NCBI RefSeq assembly: GCF_016446285.1
Contig: NZ_CP054140.1
Location: 2,647,501 to 2,711,500 of the forward strand
Source of the DNA: Desulfobulbus oligotrophicus
GTDB lineage: Bacteria > Desulfobacterota > Desulfobulbia > Desulfobulbales > Desulfobulbaceae
Direction: 5' to 3'
Length of the DNA stretch: 64,000 bases
The notes beneath the pieces were generated by a model, which was not told the origin of the DNA, did not search any database, and saw only the letters and a list, made by a program, of their open reading frames with translations. Made by a program: the position numbers and the translations under genes. Numbering within the stretch: the stretch's first letter is position 1; each line of letters begins with the position of its first letter. Below, piece after piece: positions 9,445 through 17,612 of the stretch.

Positions 9445-9706
9445 ACACTGCCATACCTCCTCTCTCCCTCTCCCACCCCACACAACGCGTCTTCCCGGCA
9501 CACAGTATCTGCTGAGGGTACAGCCGCCTTCCGACAACCTGTACGCTGCACACTGTATTGCGATTGGTGCCCGACCATACATTGATACAAGCAGATGGCC
9601 CGGTGTTGTCAATAAAAGGTATTTTGTAGCCGTTATGACGGAAAATACGTAGAAAAAGGGATTTTTTTAAGTATGATATGTATAAACCCTTTTCCTTTAC
9701 CGTGCC

Positions 9707-10162
9707 GTGGCTGCCGATCCTACTTCAGAACTCATCCAGCACCTTCGTCGCCCCGACTTAAGCATACTGGGCAATGCCATCCGTTCTCTGCCGCCTGCTC
9801 AATGGCAAACCCGTATGTTTTTTATGGGAGTGGCGGACAAAGAACTCAAACACCACACCAACGAATCCTTTCCCAGAACACTGCGTAAAACGCAGAACAC
9901 CCATCCGGTGTTTGTCCTCCGGCAGGGCACCACCGGCCACCAGCTCTGCCCCTGTTCTTCAAAAGGAAATCTGCGAAAACACCGTTACATCACCAAAGGT
10001 TGTCAGCTCGACATGACCTCGCAGGTTATGGACAGGAACTCCTTTTTGATCGAACAGTACGTGTTCATCCTTCCTCTGGATCACTGCTTCCAAAAACGTC
10101 CCTTCTTTTTTGGACGCGTTCCAGACTGCTGTATCCGTGATCAGCGGGATATGTGGACATGA
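9707..10162 (+). CDS. Unknown small protein, first gene of the sigma/anti-sigma/Lon-like operon
   Basis: The frame encodes up to 151 residues from GTG 9707. No clear ribosome binding site is seen, so the start is uncertain. Its end overlaps the next gene's ATG by four bases (ATGA at 10159-10162), which argues that it is translated and coupled. It is soluble, with features HQLCPCSSKG (about residue 78), a later Gly-Cys, MDRNSFLIEQYVFILPLD (about residue 109) and GRVPDCCI near the end. The HPVFVL strand and the all-beta look faintly resemble PemK/MazF-type or related small barrels, but I cannot support that assignment. The function is unknown; its context suggests a partner of the downstream sigma-like protein. 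Confidence 0.6.
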   Translation: MAADPTSELIQHLRRPDLSILGNAIRSLPPAQWQTRMFFMGVADKELKHHTNESFPRTLRKTQNTHPVFVLRQGTTGHQLCPCSSKGNLRKHRYITKGCQLDMTSQVMDRNSFLIEQYVFILPLDHCFQKRPFFFGRVPDCCIRDQRDMWT

Positions 10163-11217
10163 CGCAATCGACATCATCCCTGCTCGACAGCTTTCATCAG
10201 TGGCTGGCCTCATTACAGACAACCACTTCAATCATAAGGTTTGTCACAGCTGAATATCGCAAACCGAGCAACAGCAATCTATTCAGCGGGTATGAGGTGG
10301 AAGATCTCCATCAGGAGTTTCTCCTCTTCATCCTCGACACCTTTCTGACACCCGCAAAGCTGACCGCCGAAACAGTTCCTCTGCTTCGTACAGCCCAGTA
10401 TCCACGCATCATTCAACTGGCCTGGAACAAGTTCCTCTGGCAGTGTCGGGAAACCGCCCGCAGTAAACGACATAACCCGCGCGGTTACCTGTATCGGCGG
10501 CTGCGGGAGACCATCCAACAGGCTAAAAAACGTTTTACTGTTTCCCGTTCTCAACAGGGCTACCCGCTCTACATCCCTGCGGGACACGCTGTTCAACAGG
10601 CACATCCCTTTTGTCTCCCTGACAACGAACAGATCAACGGGTATGGACTCTGGCCTGCACCTCCGCCGGCAGAAGGGAAGATTCCGGAAAAGTATCTGTT
10701 TGAGCGTGACTGGCTCCTGGATACTGCCGACTTTTTCTGGCTGCTGGTCGTACAGCGTACAGCCGGCCCCCTCACCGTTCCCATCCGGGAACTCAGCCGC
10801 TATATCGCTGACCATCACCCCTGGCTGAACATACCGCAGCGCTATGAAAAAGAGGGTTCAGACATTACACAACACCTCCGCGCACAAGAACGGTCACCGG
10901 AAAAACAGCTGCTGTACAACAGTGCCCTGCACTCTGTCGCCCAGCTGGCAAAACAACTCGTTGCCACCTGGCCCATTGAGCAGCAACAGGTTTTTGCACT
11001 GCGGTTTGCCGACCCGCCGGTAACGGGGAAAGCCATTACCCGCAATCTCGGCTTTACCAGTCAGAGCCGGGCCTATGGACTGGAACAAAAGGCTAAAGAG
11101 TCGATCACACAGTTTACACGCAGCTGGCCGGGTATTCCACTTTCTGAGCTGCCCGAGGAGGTGGCAGTGATCTTTATCGAAGAAATAAAACGACTGTGCA
11201 AAAAAAGCCTCTCCTGA
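10159..11217 (+). CDS. Sigma-70-like protein, CRISPR-adjacent
   Basis: The start chosen is ATG 10159, overlapping the upstream stop as ATGA; an in-frame GTG lies at 10153. The 352-residue protein has two regions reminiscent of sigma factors. Residues 45-125 (EVEDLHQEFLLFILD, then NPRGYLYRRLRE) look like a region-2 helical bundle. Residues 255-310 (EQQQVFALRFADPP, then ITRNLGFTSQSRAYGLEQKA) look like a region-4 helix-turn-helix. A variable linker joins them. No membrane segment is seen. The next gene has an HxxxCxxC anti-sigma-type motif and the one after is a Lon-like protease, the classic order sigma, anti-sigma, regulated protease. The sigma assignment rests on pattern and context, not on a database match. 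Confidence 0.6.
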   Translation: MTQSTSSLLDSFHQWLASLQTTTSIIRFVTAEYRKPSNSNLFSGYEVEDLHQEFLLFILDTFLTPAKLTAETVPLLRTAQYPRIIQLAWNKFLWQCRETARSKRHNPRGYLYRRLRETIQQAKKRFTVSRSQQGYPLYIPAGHAVQQAHPFCLPDNEQINGYGLWPAPPPAEGKIPEKYLFERDWLLDTADFFWLLVVQRTAGPLTVPIRELSRYIADHHPWLNIPQRYEKEGSDITQHLRAQERSPEKQLLYNSALHSVAQLAKQLVATWPIEQQQVFALRFADPPVTGKAITRNLGFTSQSRAYGLEQKAKESITQFTRSWPGIPLSELPEEVAVIFIEEIKRLCKKSLS

Positions 11218-11262
11218 CCGTAATAACAGGTACAAACCTTTTTTATATTCTGTCTACACACC

Positions 11263-12369
11263 ATGGAAATATACTCTTCCGACCTCATCGATCATCCAGC
11301 CTGGCAACAGGCATGGCGGCTTCGGTGCTGCCCGCCTGACCACCTGCTGACCCAGCCGCCCAATGCCCTGCTCACCGAACATCTCAACATCTGTCCCTGG
11401 TGTCAGGAAAACCTGACCATGCCCCCCTGGCCAACACCTGCACCTGAGGAACTGATCATTAAAAGGGCCAAACCATCTCCCGGGCAACTCTATACCCTTG
11501 ATCCTCAGCTGGCCGGCTGGGGACCCAAGGCACGCTACTACAACCCGCCGGTGGTACTTATCCTGGCCTGCCCGGATGAGCACTCGGTCCTTGTCAGTCA
11601 GACCTATGGCGACCCGGCCATGGCCGGGCCCGGGGATATTGAACTGGGATCCACATTCACCGGTTTTGCTCAACCCTGGAACTGCTACACCCTGCAGCAG
11701 ACGGACCTGGATCTCTGCCTCGGCACTGTTGACAAACAGGTTGCCCCCCATGTGCAGCACCAACACAAAGCCCCCTGGTTTGATCCCAAGCCGGGATCTC
11801 TTCTGTGGTTTTTTCGCCATATGGAGGTCGAAACCGGCTATTTTTTCAGTAGCCGGGCAGTCAGCGAATTGATCACTGCACATGACAACAGGCTGCTTAC
11901 AGGTATAACCAGCATAAATAAAAAACGTATGCTCGAAGATTTACACGGCCTGCCGGTTCGGCTTCCATCTTCTGCTACTGCCACAACCTCCCCGCTTGAG
12001 CTGCTTTTCCGGGCAGAGTCGGACCTGCAACAGCTCCCCTTGGCTGCAGCAGACACAAAAACCCAACCCGCTCTTATCTTTACTGTTAAGAACAATCAGC
12101 TCACCACAGCACACACCGCAGACATTGTGCTATCAGGAACTGACTATGCTAACGGCCTGCTGACCATCACCGGCACAATTGCCTCCCTGCCGCCCGGCAA
12201 CCATGCCTGGCTCTTTCGCTGGCATGTTGATGGTCAACTCATCGAACCCGCGGCTGAACATACCGGATACGATAACCAGCTGTTCTGGGTCACCTTCATG
12301 CTTACACCGGCACAGACCCGGCCTCCGGCCCGTCTGGTTGTTCGTCTCCTTTGCGAGCCGTCCGGATGA
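11263..12369 (+). CDS. Anti-sigma-like zinc-motif protein, candidate protease substrate
   Basis: The 368-residue protein has an N-terminal H40-x3-C44-x2-C47 motif (LTEHLNICPWC) with Cys22/Cys23 upstream, as in zinc-binding anti-sigma (zf-HC2-like) domains. A middle domain (about residues 75-200) has beta-rich segments such as YYNPPVVLILACPDEHS and FAQPWNCYTLQQ. The C-terminal part (about residues 240-368) looks like an immunoglobulin-like beta domain. No signal peptide or membrane helix is seen, so it should be cytoplasmic. The gap from the sigma-like gene is 45 bp; its stop overlaps the next ATG by four bases. By analogy with CalpT it could hold the sigma-like protein inactive until cleaved; that is inference. 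Confidence 0.58.
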   Translation: MEIYSSDLIDHPAWQQAWRLRCCPPDHLLTQPPNALLTEHLNICPWCQENLTMPPWPTPAPEELIIKRAKPSPGQLYTLDPQLAGWGPKARYYNPPVVLILACPDEHSVLVSQTYGDPAMAGPGDIELGSTFTGFAQPWNCYTLQQTDLDLCLGTVDKQVAPHVQHQHKAPWFDPKPGSLLWFFRHMEVETGYFFSSRAVSELITAHDNRLLTGITSINKKRMLEDLHGLPVRLPSSATATTSPLELLFRAESDLQQLPLAAADTKTQPALIFTVKNNQLTTAHTADIVLSGTDYANGLLTITGTIASLPPGNHAWLFRWHVDGQLIEPAAEHTGYDNQLFWVTFMLTPAQTRPPARLVVRLLCEPSG

Positions 12370-14453
12370 ACGGTTCAACACACCATTGGTCCGAACTCGT
12401 AGTCCTTCTGCGCAGCAGCAGTCTTGTCAGTAGCCGACGTCTGTATCGCCCCTGCCCGATACCTCTGCCACCAGAATCCATGCTTAACAGTCTGTACGAG
12501 CTGGCCGAGCACCAGGGGCTTCTTCCTCTTTTTAAACGCCATCTGCTCACCAGTCTGGTCCTGCCGGCCACGTCACCGTCACACAACAATCAGCTGGCCT
12601 CTATCCTTGCCGACACCTTTCCCGATTATCCAATGGATAGTCTTTTGCAGGCAAACTGGTGCTGTGTCCCCATCCTCACCTGTCAACAGACGAGCGGCTC
12701 GGTTGTCTGGTTGCTCCTGGGTCGCCTTCCCGGTACGGCAACAGTCACCTTTCATGGCCATCCACAACCTGCAATCAGCAGCAGTGAAGCTGCATCTGCG
12801 GCACGGTCGGCTGTTCAACGGTTTGTACACTCAGCACAGTACGAGTTTCTCGGCCTTTTTCTCCAGCATCCGGATGACCCGCCGATCACCGGTGGTTCAC
12901 TCGGCCTGCCCCTGGCTCTGGGCATGCTGCTTCTTGACCGGCACAAACAGTGGCCACCAGGTGTTTTTGCCAGTGGCGGTATCACCGCAGATGGCAGTAT
13001 ACAGCCTGTTACCGGTGAAGAATGCAAGTACGAGGCCGTGGTCACAGACCTCAACCTGTTGCTCTACCCGGAGACCGGCTTGCCGGCAGCTTTCCCGGAG
13101 GATACCAGGGTGGTGCGCTGCAGAACCCTGGCCGATGCAATCCTTGCCCTTGATCTTCTTGCAGTTGACACTGACCCCCAACAGATTGCCCACTACCGTA
13201 CCTGTCTGTCACGTCCTGAACTCTTTTTAAAGGAGTTTGCCACCCTGCCAATCACGTTACTTGCTCTTCCAGAAGGTCGTCGGCTCCTTACCCGCATACA
13301 AAACAAACGAAAACACCTCTTCCCAGAGCTGACCAGCTGCCTGAACGCCTGCCAGAACGCCCCGGAACGGGCAAAAACAATCGCCCGACTTCTGAGCCCG
13401 GATGATGTGGCCCTGCTGAGCCAACAGGGAGACGATGCAGCGGTTACTGCCCTTGACTGGTGTATTGCCTGCATTGCCATAACCAACCGCCGCGGCCTGG
13501 TAACTGAAAGTACCGGTTGGATCAACCTGGCCCGCAATATAGGTAGACAGCTTTCCACCAAAAAGAAGGCTGACTACACCAACCACCTGTTTGTCACCAC
13601 CCGGTTCAACTGTTATTGGTTTGCTCCCGACCCACCGGCAGAATTTTCCCGTTATCTGCAGACGGAAGAGCAGATCTATCAGCTCGATCAGTGCGACAAC
13701 CGTCGCCTTGGCGCTATGTACGGCACCCTGGCACAGAACTACGGATTCTGCGGACCACAGTACAGAAAAGAGTTTATCGACTGTATCTCCAAGACGGAAC
13801 AAACCTTTGGCCGATCGTATCACCACCAGAAAATGCGGCTTTTTGCCTATCAGATCTACAGCCTTTTAGACTGTTCCCAACTCCAGGAGGCAACAACACT
13901 GCTCCACCACTACCTGCAACTGCCCGAAAAGAGCACACCTGGGCAATGGATAGATCGGGCAGTCACACTCAACAACACCCCCACAGAACACACTGCCTTT
14001 CAGATCGCGGTTGTCTGTCGTCTACTGGTAGAACTCGCCAACACTGACCAGCTGTTGATCCAGCCTTCTCGGGTCGATCAACTGGCCGCTCTTCTGCCCG
14101 CACACCTTATTCACCCCTGGCAGCTGATCGCCTATAATCTTGGCCGACTTGCCCTGATAACCAAACAGCAACAGCGGGCAACTTTCCTGTTTCAGCGTTC
14201 TGTCATGGCCTGCACAACAGCAAAGGGCACCATGCTGCCCATGGCTCTGCTGCCTCTGGCCCAGCTCAGCACCATGAACAACTGCAAAGAACAGGCTCTG
14301 TCAACCTGCATCAACGTTCTTCAGGATATACGGAACAACGAGCATTTTCATGCCCAGCACTTTGCGCCGCTTATCACAGCAACATCCCCTGCTCAGGCAC
14401 TGAAAAAGGTGCTGGCCGAACCGGGACGGTTTTTTCCTTTCAGTTATCGATAA
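12366..14453 (+). CDS. Lon-like (S16) Ser-Lys protease without ATPase, with long helical C-terminus
   Basis: The start chosen is ATG 12366, coupled (ATGA) to the upstream stop, giving 695 residues. Residues 60-260 fit a Lon proteolytic domain. TGGSLGLPLALGML places Ser178, and GGITADGSIQPVTGEECKYEA places Lys221. The 43-residue spacing equals that of the Ser679-Lys722 dyad of E. coli Lon, and the intervening GGIT..G.I.PV pattern matches Lon's TGEI..G.V.PVGG. No AAA+ Walker motifs, membrane helices or SAVED/CARF motifs are visible. Residues 270-695 are alpha-helical with TPR-like pairs (for example LALITKQQQRATFLFQRSV), suited to partner or signal sensing. It may cleave the anti-sigma-like protein encoded just upstream; catalysis is not demonstrated. 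Confidence 0.68.
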   Translation: MNGSTHHWSELVVLLRSSSLVSSRRLYRPCPIPLPPESMLNSLYELAEHQGLLPLFKRHLLTSLVLPATSPSHNNQLASILADTFPDYPMDSLLQANWCCVPILTCQQTSGSVVWLLLGRLPGTATVTFHGHPQPAISSSEAASAARSAVQRFVHSAQYEFLGLFLQHPDDPPITGGSLGLPLALGMLLLDRHKQWPPGVFASGGITADGSIQPVTGEECKYEAVVTDLNLLLYPETGLPAAFPEDTRVVRCRTLADAILALDLLAVDTDPQQIAHYRTCLSRPELFLKEFATLPITLLALPEGRRLLTRIQNKRKHLFPELTSCLNACQNAPERAKTIARLLSPDDVALLSQQGDDAAVTALDWCIACIAITNRRGLVTESTGWINLARNIGRQLSTKKKADYTNHLFVTTRFNCYWFAPDPPAEFSRYLQTEEQIYQLDQCDNRRLGAMYGTLAQNYGFCGPQYRKEFIDCISKTEQTFGRSYHHQKMRLFAYQIYSLLDCSQLQEATTLLHHYLQLPEKSTPGQWIDRAVTLNNTPTEHTAFQIAVVCRLLVELANTDQLLIQPSRVDQLAALLPAHLIHPWQLIAYNLGRLALITKQQQRATFLFQRSVMACTTAKGTMLPMALLPLAQLSTMNNCKEQALSTCINVLQDIRNNEHFHAQHFAPLITATSPAQALKKVLAEPGRFFPFSYR

Positions 14454-14559
14454 AAAAAATGCAGGGTGCAGCAAAAAATACGATCTGTGCCCGTACAATA
14501 GGAGCAGAGACAACAACCGTTAACACTGTTTGCAATGAACCAGATCAGGACAAACCACC

Positions 14560-14949
14560 ATGCATCAACTCTTTTTGATATTCAACCACAGTTTCACCCC
14601 GGACCAGGAGACCAGTGCCCGCACCGAACTCGGAGTTGCCGCGATCGTTGAGATGCCGCCGGAGCTGCAAGAGCTGTGGGCCAATGTACCGCCGGAGTTG
14701 CCAGGCCTTGATACCTGGCTGCAGCCCTTTTACCAGTGGATCACCAAGCACTGTCAACCAGGGGACTACATCCTCATCCAGGGCGACTTTGGTGCCTCAT
14801 ACCTGTTGGTTGGTTTTGCAACTGGCCGGCAGCTCATTCCTGTGTACGCCACCACCAGGCGTCAGGCTCGGGAAGAACACTTAAACAACGGCCGCATCCG
14901 CATGGAGCACACCTTCAAGCATGTACGATTTCGCCGATATGGTCAGTAA
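14560..14949 (+). CDS. csx20: Csx20, type III CRISPR ancillary protein (candidate ring nuclease)
   Basis: The 129-residue protein matches my recollection of the Csx20 family along its whole length: LFLIFNHSFTPDQ at the N-terminus, PPELQELWANVPPE, GDYILIQGDFGASYLLVGFA in the middle, IPVYATTRRQAREE, and the ending FKHVRFRRYG. Csx20 proteins occur only with type III CRISPR systems and have been proposed to degrade cyclic oligoadenylates, which would switch off the response. The gene lies 106 bp after the Lon-like gene and 68 bp before a broken CARF gene, so it may belong to either transcript. Catalytic residues are not certain to me. Confidence 0.72.
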   Translation: MHQLFLIFNHSFTPDQETSARTELGVAAIVEMPPELQELWANVPPELPGLDTWLQPFYQWITKHCQPGDYILIQGDFGASYLLVGFATGRQLIPVYATTRRQAREEHLNNGRIRMEHTFKHVRFRRYGQ

Positions 14950-15017
14950 GAAGATATACAGACAACAAGAAAGTATCCGTACCCTGGAAAGCAGCACAAC
15001 ATGTAAAGGAACAGAAC

Positions 15018-15176
15018 ATGAGTGAAAACAAGCGCAACATCTTTATCGGTTTTCTTGGTACAAACCAGTATGTGCCCTGTAATTACCGTTTTAACAGTGC
15101 AGACACACCAATACCAAATATCCGCTTTATCCAGGAGGCCTGTATCAGACACTGGTGCACAGACTGGACAGCCTAA
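15018..15176 (+). pseudogene. Truncated N-terminal remnant of a CARF-domain (Csx1/Csx2-type) protein
   Basis: From ATG 15018, with AAGGAACAG upstream, 52 codons read NIFIGFLGTNQYVPCNYRF, then IRFIQEACIRHWC, then stop. The full-length csx1 at 16249 starts MAKIFVSFLGIGNYSKKPGY and VRFVQTAILTV, so the two share the same CARF strand-1 and helix-1 pattern. Only the first part of a roughly 400-residue protein remains; no later CARF (DxTHG) or HEPN sequence follows before cas6 at 15255. It looks like the relic of a second cyclic-oligoadenylate effector removed by an internal deletion. A functional mini-protein cannot be excluded. Confidence 0.7.
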
Positions 15177-15254
15177 GCAGAAAAATCTGCACACTTATAT
15201 AAAAAACATGAAACATCGTGTGGCAGAGATCACCCACCCTCAACAATCTGAAAA

Positions 15255-16214
15255 ATGAGTGCCTCAATGACCATCTCCATCCACCAACTCACCTTTCACT
15301 GCCGCTGGCTGAGCGAGGCGCGTTTACCCGGCTACCTGGGCTCAACGCTCCGCGGTGCCTTTGGCTGGGCACTGAAAAGAAGCTGCTGTGCTCTAAAAAC
15401 ACAAGAGTGCGCAAACTGTATGCTGCGTCAACGGTGCGGTTATGCCTGGATCTTTGAAACCGAGCGCTTCACAGAACCAGACGGACAGCGGGTGAACGCC
15501 CGCCCCCACCCCTTTGTGTTACAGCCCGGACAAAACAGTGCTGGAGAGAGAAAGGCCGGGGAAACATGGGATTTCTCACTGCTGCTCATCGGTCGCGCCA
15601 TCGACTACCTGCCCCACATTGTCTACAGCATTCAGCAGATGGGGCGTTCGGGTATCGGGGCTGCTGTCCGACATGGGTTTGGCCGATTCGAGCTTGAAAC
15701 CATTAAAAGCAAAGACACTGTTCTCTACGAGAACACGGCCAAAGAGCTCCACAACACGCCGGTTGCCACCGAACTGCGCCCCGACTGCAGCACAGTGTCT
15801 CCGGTACACAGCCTGCTCTGCACTCTGGAAACCCCGCTACGCCTGAAACACAACAACACATTATTCAGGGAGTTGCCCTTTCATGTACTTATTCGTGTAG
15901 CACTCCGCCGGATAACAGCCCTGGAATCAGCCTATGGCCAGGGTGAGCCCGCCTTAGACTACAGCGACCTGGTTCATCAGGCCACACAGATTAAAGCCGT
16001 CAACTCCACCCTGTGCTGGCAGGAAACACTACGCTACAGTAATCGACAACAACAGAAGGTGTCTTTAAGTGGCCTGGTCGGTTCAGCAGAGTACCAGGGC
16101 AACCTTACGCCCTTTGTTCCCCTGCTCGAATACGGCAGCCGGGTTCACCTGGGCAAACAGACTGTCTTTGGTCTGGGTAAGATAGCCCTGCAATGGGACC
16201 CTCCCAACACCTGA
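15255..16214 (+). CDS. cas6: Cas6 pre-crRNA processing endoribonuclease
   Basis: The 319-residue RAMP-fold protein has the layout of the large Cas6 family found with type III systems: an N-terminal LTFHC...LPGYLGSTLRGAFGWALK, a cysteine set CCAL..CANCMLRQRCGYAW (about residues 38-58) typical of this branch, GIGAAVRHGFGRFEL, and a C-terminal glycine-rich GKQTVFGLGKIAL. It should cut the array transcript within the repeat, leaving the 8-base 5' handle ATTAAGAC on mature crRNAs. An alternative in-frame ATG lies at 15270. The start lacks a strong ribosome binding site. It is followed 34 bp later by csx1. Confidence 0.88.
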   Translation: MSASMTISIHQLTFHCRWLSEARLPGYLGSTLRGAFGWALKRSCCALKTQECANCMLRQRCGYAWIFETERFTEPDGQRVNARPHPFVLQPGQNSAGERKAGETWDFSLLLIGRAIDYLPHIVYSIQQMGRSGIGAAVRHGFGRFELETIKSKDTVLYENTAKELHNTPVATELRPDCSTVSPVHSLLCTLETPLRLKHNNTLFRELPFHVLIRVALRRITALESAYGQGEPALDYSDLVHQATQIKAVNSTLCWQETLRYSNRQQQKVSLSGLVGSAEYQGNLTPFVPLLEYGSRVHLGKQTVFGLGKIALQWDPPNT

Positions 16215-16248
16215 CTGAAAAATTTCACCATCAGTAAAGGAGTAATGT

Positions 16249-17568
16249 ATGGCAAAAATATTTGTAAGTTTTCTGGGCATAGGCAACTACAGTAAAAAAC
16301 CAGGTTACGAAACTGCCACCTACTTCTGGCCAGAAAAAGGAAACACAGAAATAACCGTTCGATTTGTGCAAACTGCAATTCTTACAGTTCTTGAACAGGA
16401 GAGTCCTGTTGATACGTTCCTTCTCCTGTGCACCGAAGATTCAAAAGAGAAGCATCTGCATCTGCTGCAAAAAGAGCTTCAGGAACATCTGCCCACCGGC
16501 CCCATGCCCACTGTTCCACAACAGCTGGTCCCCACGGATATGCAACCAGCCAACCAGTGGAAATGGTTTGAGCAGTTGCTTGAACGTATTCAGCCCGGTG
16601 ACCGCCTGACCATTGACTTTACCCATGGCATGCGGGCGATACCGATTGTCTTTTCCAGTGCCATCGGCTTTCTGCAACGGGCTAAAGGGGTGCAGTTGGA
16701 GCATGCACTCTACGGGTGGTACGATCCGGCCAAAAAAGACGAACCACATCCCATCGTTGATATGCGTGACTTCTATATAATCAACGACTGGACCGAAGCC
16801 GTGGCCAGGCTTGCCGACGATGCCGATGCCAGGAAGCTGGGCGAACTGGCAAAGACCACCCGGATCGACACCCTGCGACCGCTGGCCGATCCTTCCCTGA
16901 TCAGTGCGTTTACAGAGATGACCGACTGTATCCGTAATGTGGATGTGAACAACATCAGCAACAAGGTGGGTGGCGCCCTGAACAAGGTCGAACAGGCAAG
17001 AAAAGGGGCCACAGGTTCTGCACAGGTGATGCTCGACCTGGTGCGTGATAAGTTCACAGGCCTGGCCTCAAATCATCCGGCCAGCGGCAGATACGACCTC
17101 CCCTATTTCCAGACGCAGCTGGAAATCATCAGCCTGTTGCTCGAACACCGCCTGTTCATGCAGGCCTTCACAGCCATGCGTGAGTTTGTGGGATCAATCG
17201 GTATGGCTGGGTTGACAGGAAAATATGCCAACAAAAAGATGTCAAGTTCCGACGGGAGAAGATACAGAAGAAGGTTTGCCGAGGTCTTTGTCAACATGAT
17301 GCAGGTACCTCAAGAAAAATGGAAATTTTTCAATAAAAACGAAACAGATAAAGAAACCCTCATGCCCTGGTACGAAAAACTGCAAAATACCGGTGTGGAA
17401 CAGCAGCTCAGGAGTTTTGTCAAAGACTTAGTGGACACACGAAACGGTTTTGACCACGCTTGGACATCCAAGGCAGAAGCATATGGTACAGTTGAACAGG
17501 ATGGGCGGCGCTATTTTGAAAAGTTAAAAAACATTCTTGAACAATTAAAAGAGAAAGGATGGATATAA
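16249..17568 (+). CDS. csx1: CARF-HEPN ribonuclease of the Csx1/Csx2 (DxTHG) family
   Basis: The 439-residue protein begins MAKIFVSFLGIGNYSKK, a CARF strand-1. It carries the family signature D123-F-T-H-G127 (TIDFTHGMRAIP), which shapes the cyclic-oligoadenylate pocket. The C-terminal helical part holds R398-N-G-F-D-H403, the Rx4H active site of HEPN ribonucleases. On phage RNA recognition Cas10 makes cyclic oligoadenylate, which would activate this protein to cut RNA nonspecifically. Start ATG 16249 has AAAGGAG upstream. The gene lies 44 bp before cas10, as expected for an ancillary effector. Confidence 0.88.
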   Translation: MAKIFVSFLGIGNYSKKPGYETATYFWPEKGNTEITVRFVQTAILTVLEQESPVDTFLLLCTEDSKEKHLHLLQKELQEHLPTGPMPTVPQQLVPTDMQPANQWKWFEQLLERIQPGDRLTIDFTHGMRAIPIVFSSAIGFLQRAKGVQLEHALYGWYDPAKKDEPHPIVDMRDFYIINDWTEAVARLADDADARKLGELAKTTRIDTLRPLADPSLISAFTEMTDCIRNVDVNNISNKVGGALNKVEQARKGATGSAQVMLDLVRDKFTGLASNHPASGRYDLPYFQTQLEIISLLLEHRLFMQAFTAMREFVGSIGMAGLTGKYANKKMSSSDGRRYRRRFAEVFVNMMQVPQEKWKFFNKNETDKETLMPWYEKLQNTGVEQQLRSFVKDLVDTRNGFDHAWTSKAEAYGTVEQDGRRYFEKLKNILEQLKEKGWI

Positions 17569-17612
17569 TGGCTTTCCCCAGATGAAGGGCCACCGAAGAA
17601 GAGGAGACATAT

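Noticed and set aside
8952-9590. A 212-codon open frame on the minus strand overlapping the lipoprotein gene
   Set aside because: Its composition is irregular, it has no domain or ribosome binding site, and the plus strand has a clear lipobox protein.
9707-10162. Assignment of the small operon protein as a MazF/PemK toxin
   Set aside because: Only a vague strand pattern supports it; the expected catalytic residues and antitoxin partner are not evident.
12366-14453. A SAVED domain in the Lon-like protein, as in CalpL
   Set aside because: I could see no SAVED-type motifs or membrane helices; the C-terminus looks TPR-like. A structural search could still show a diverged sensor.
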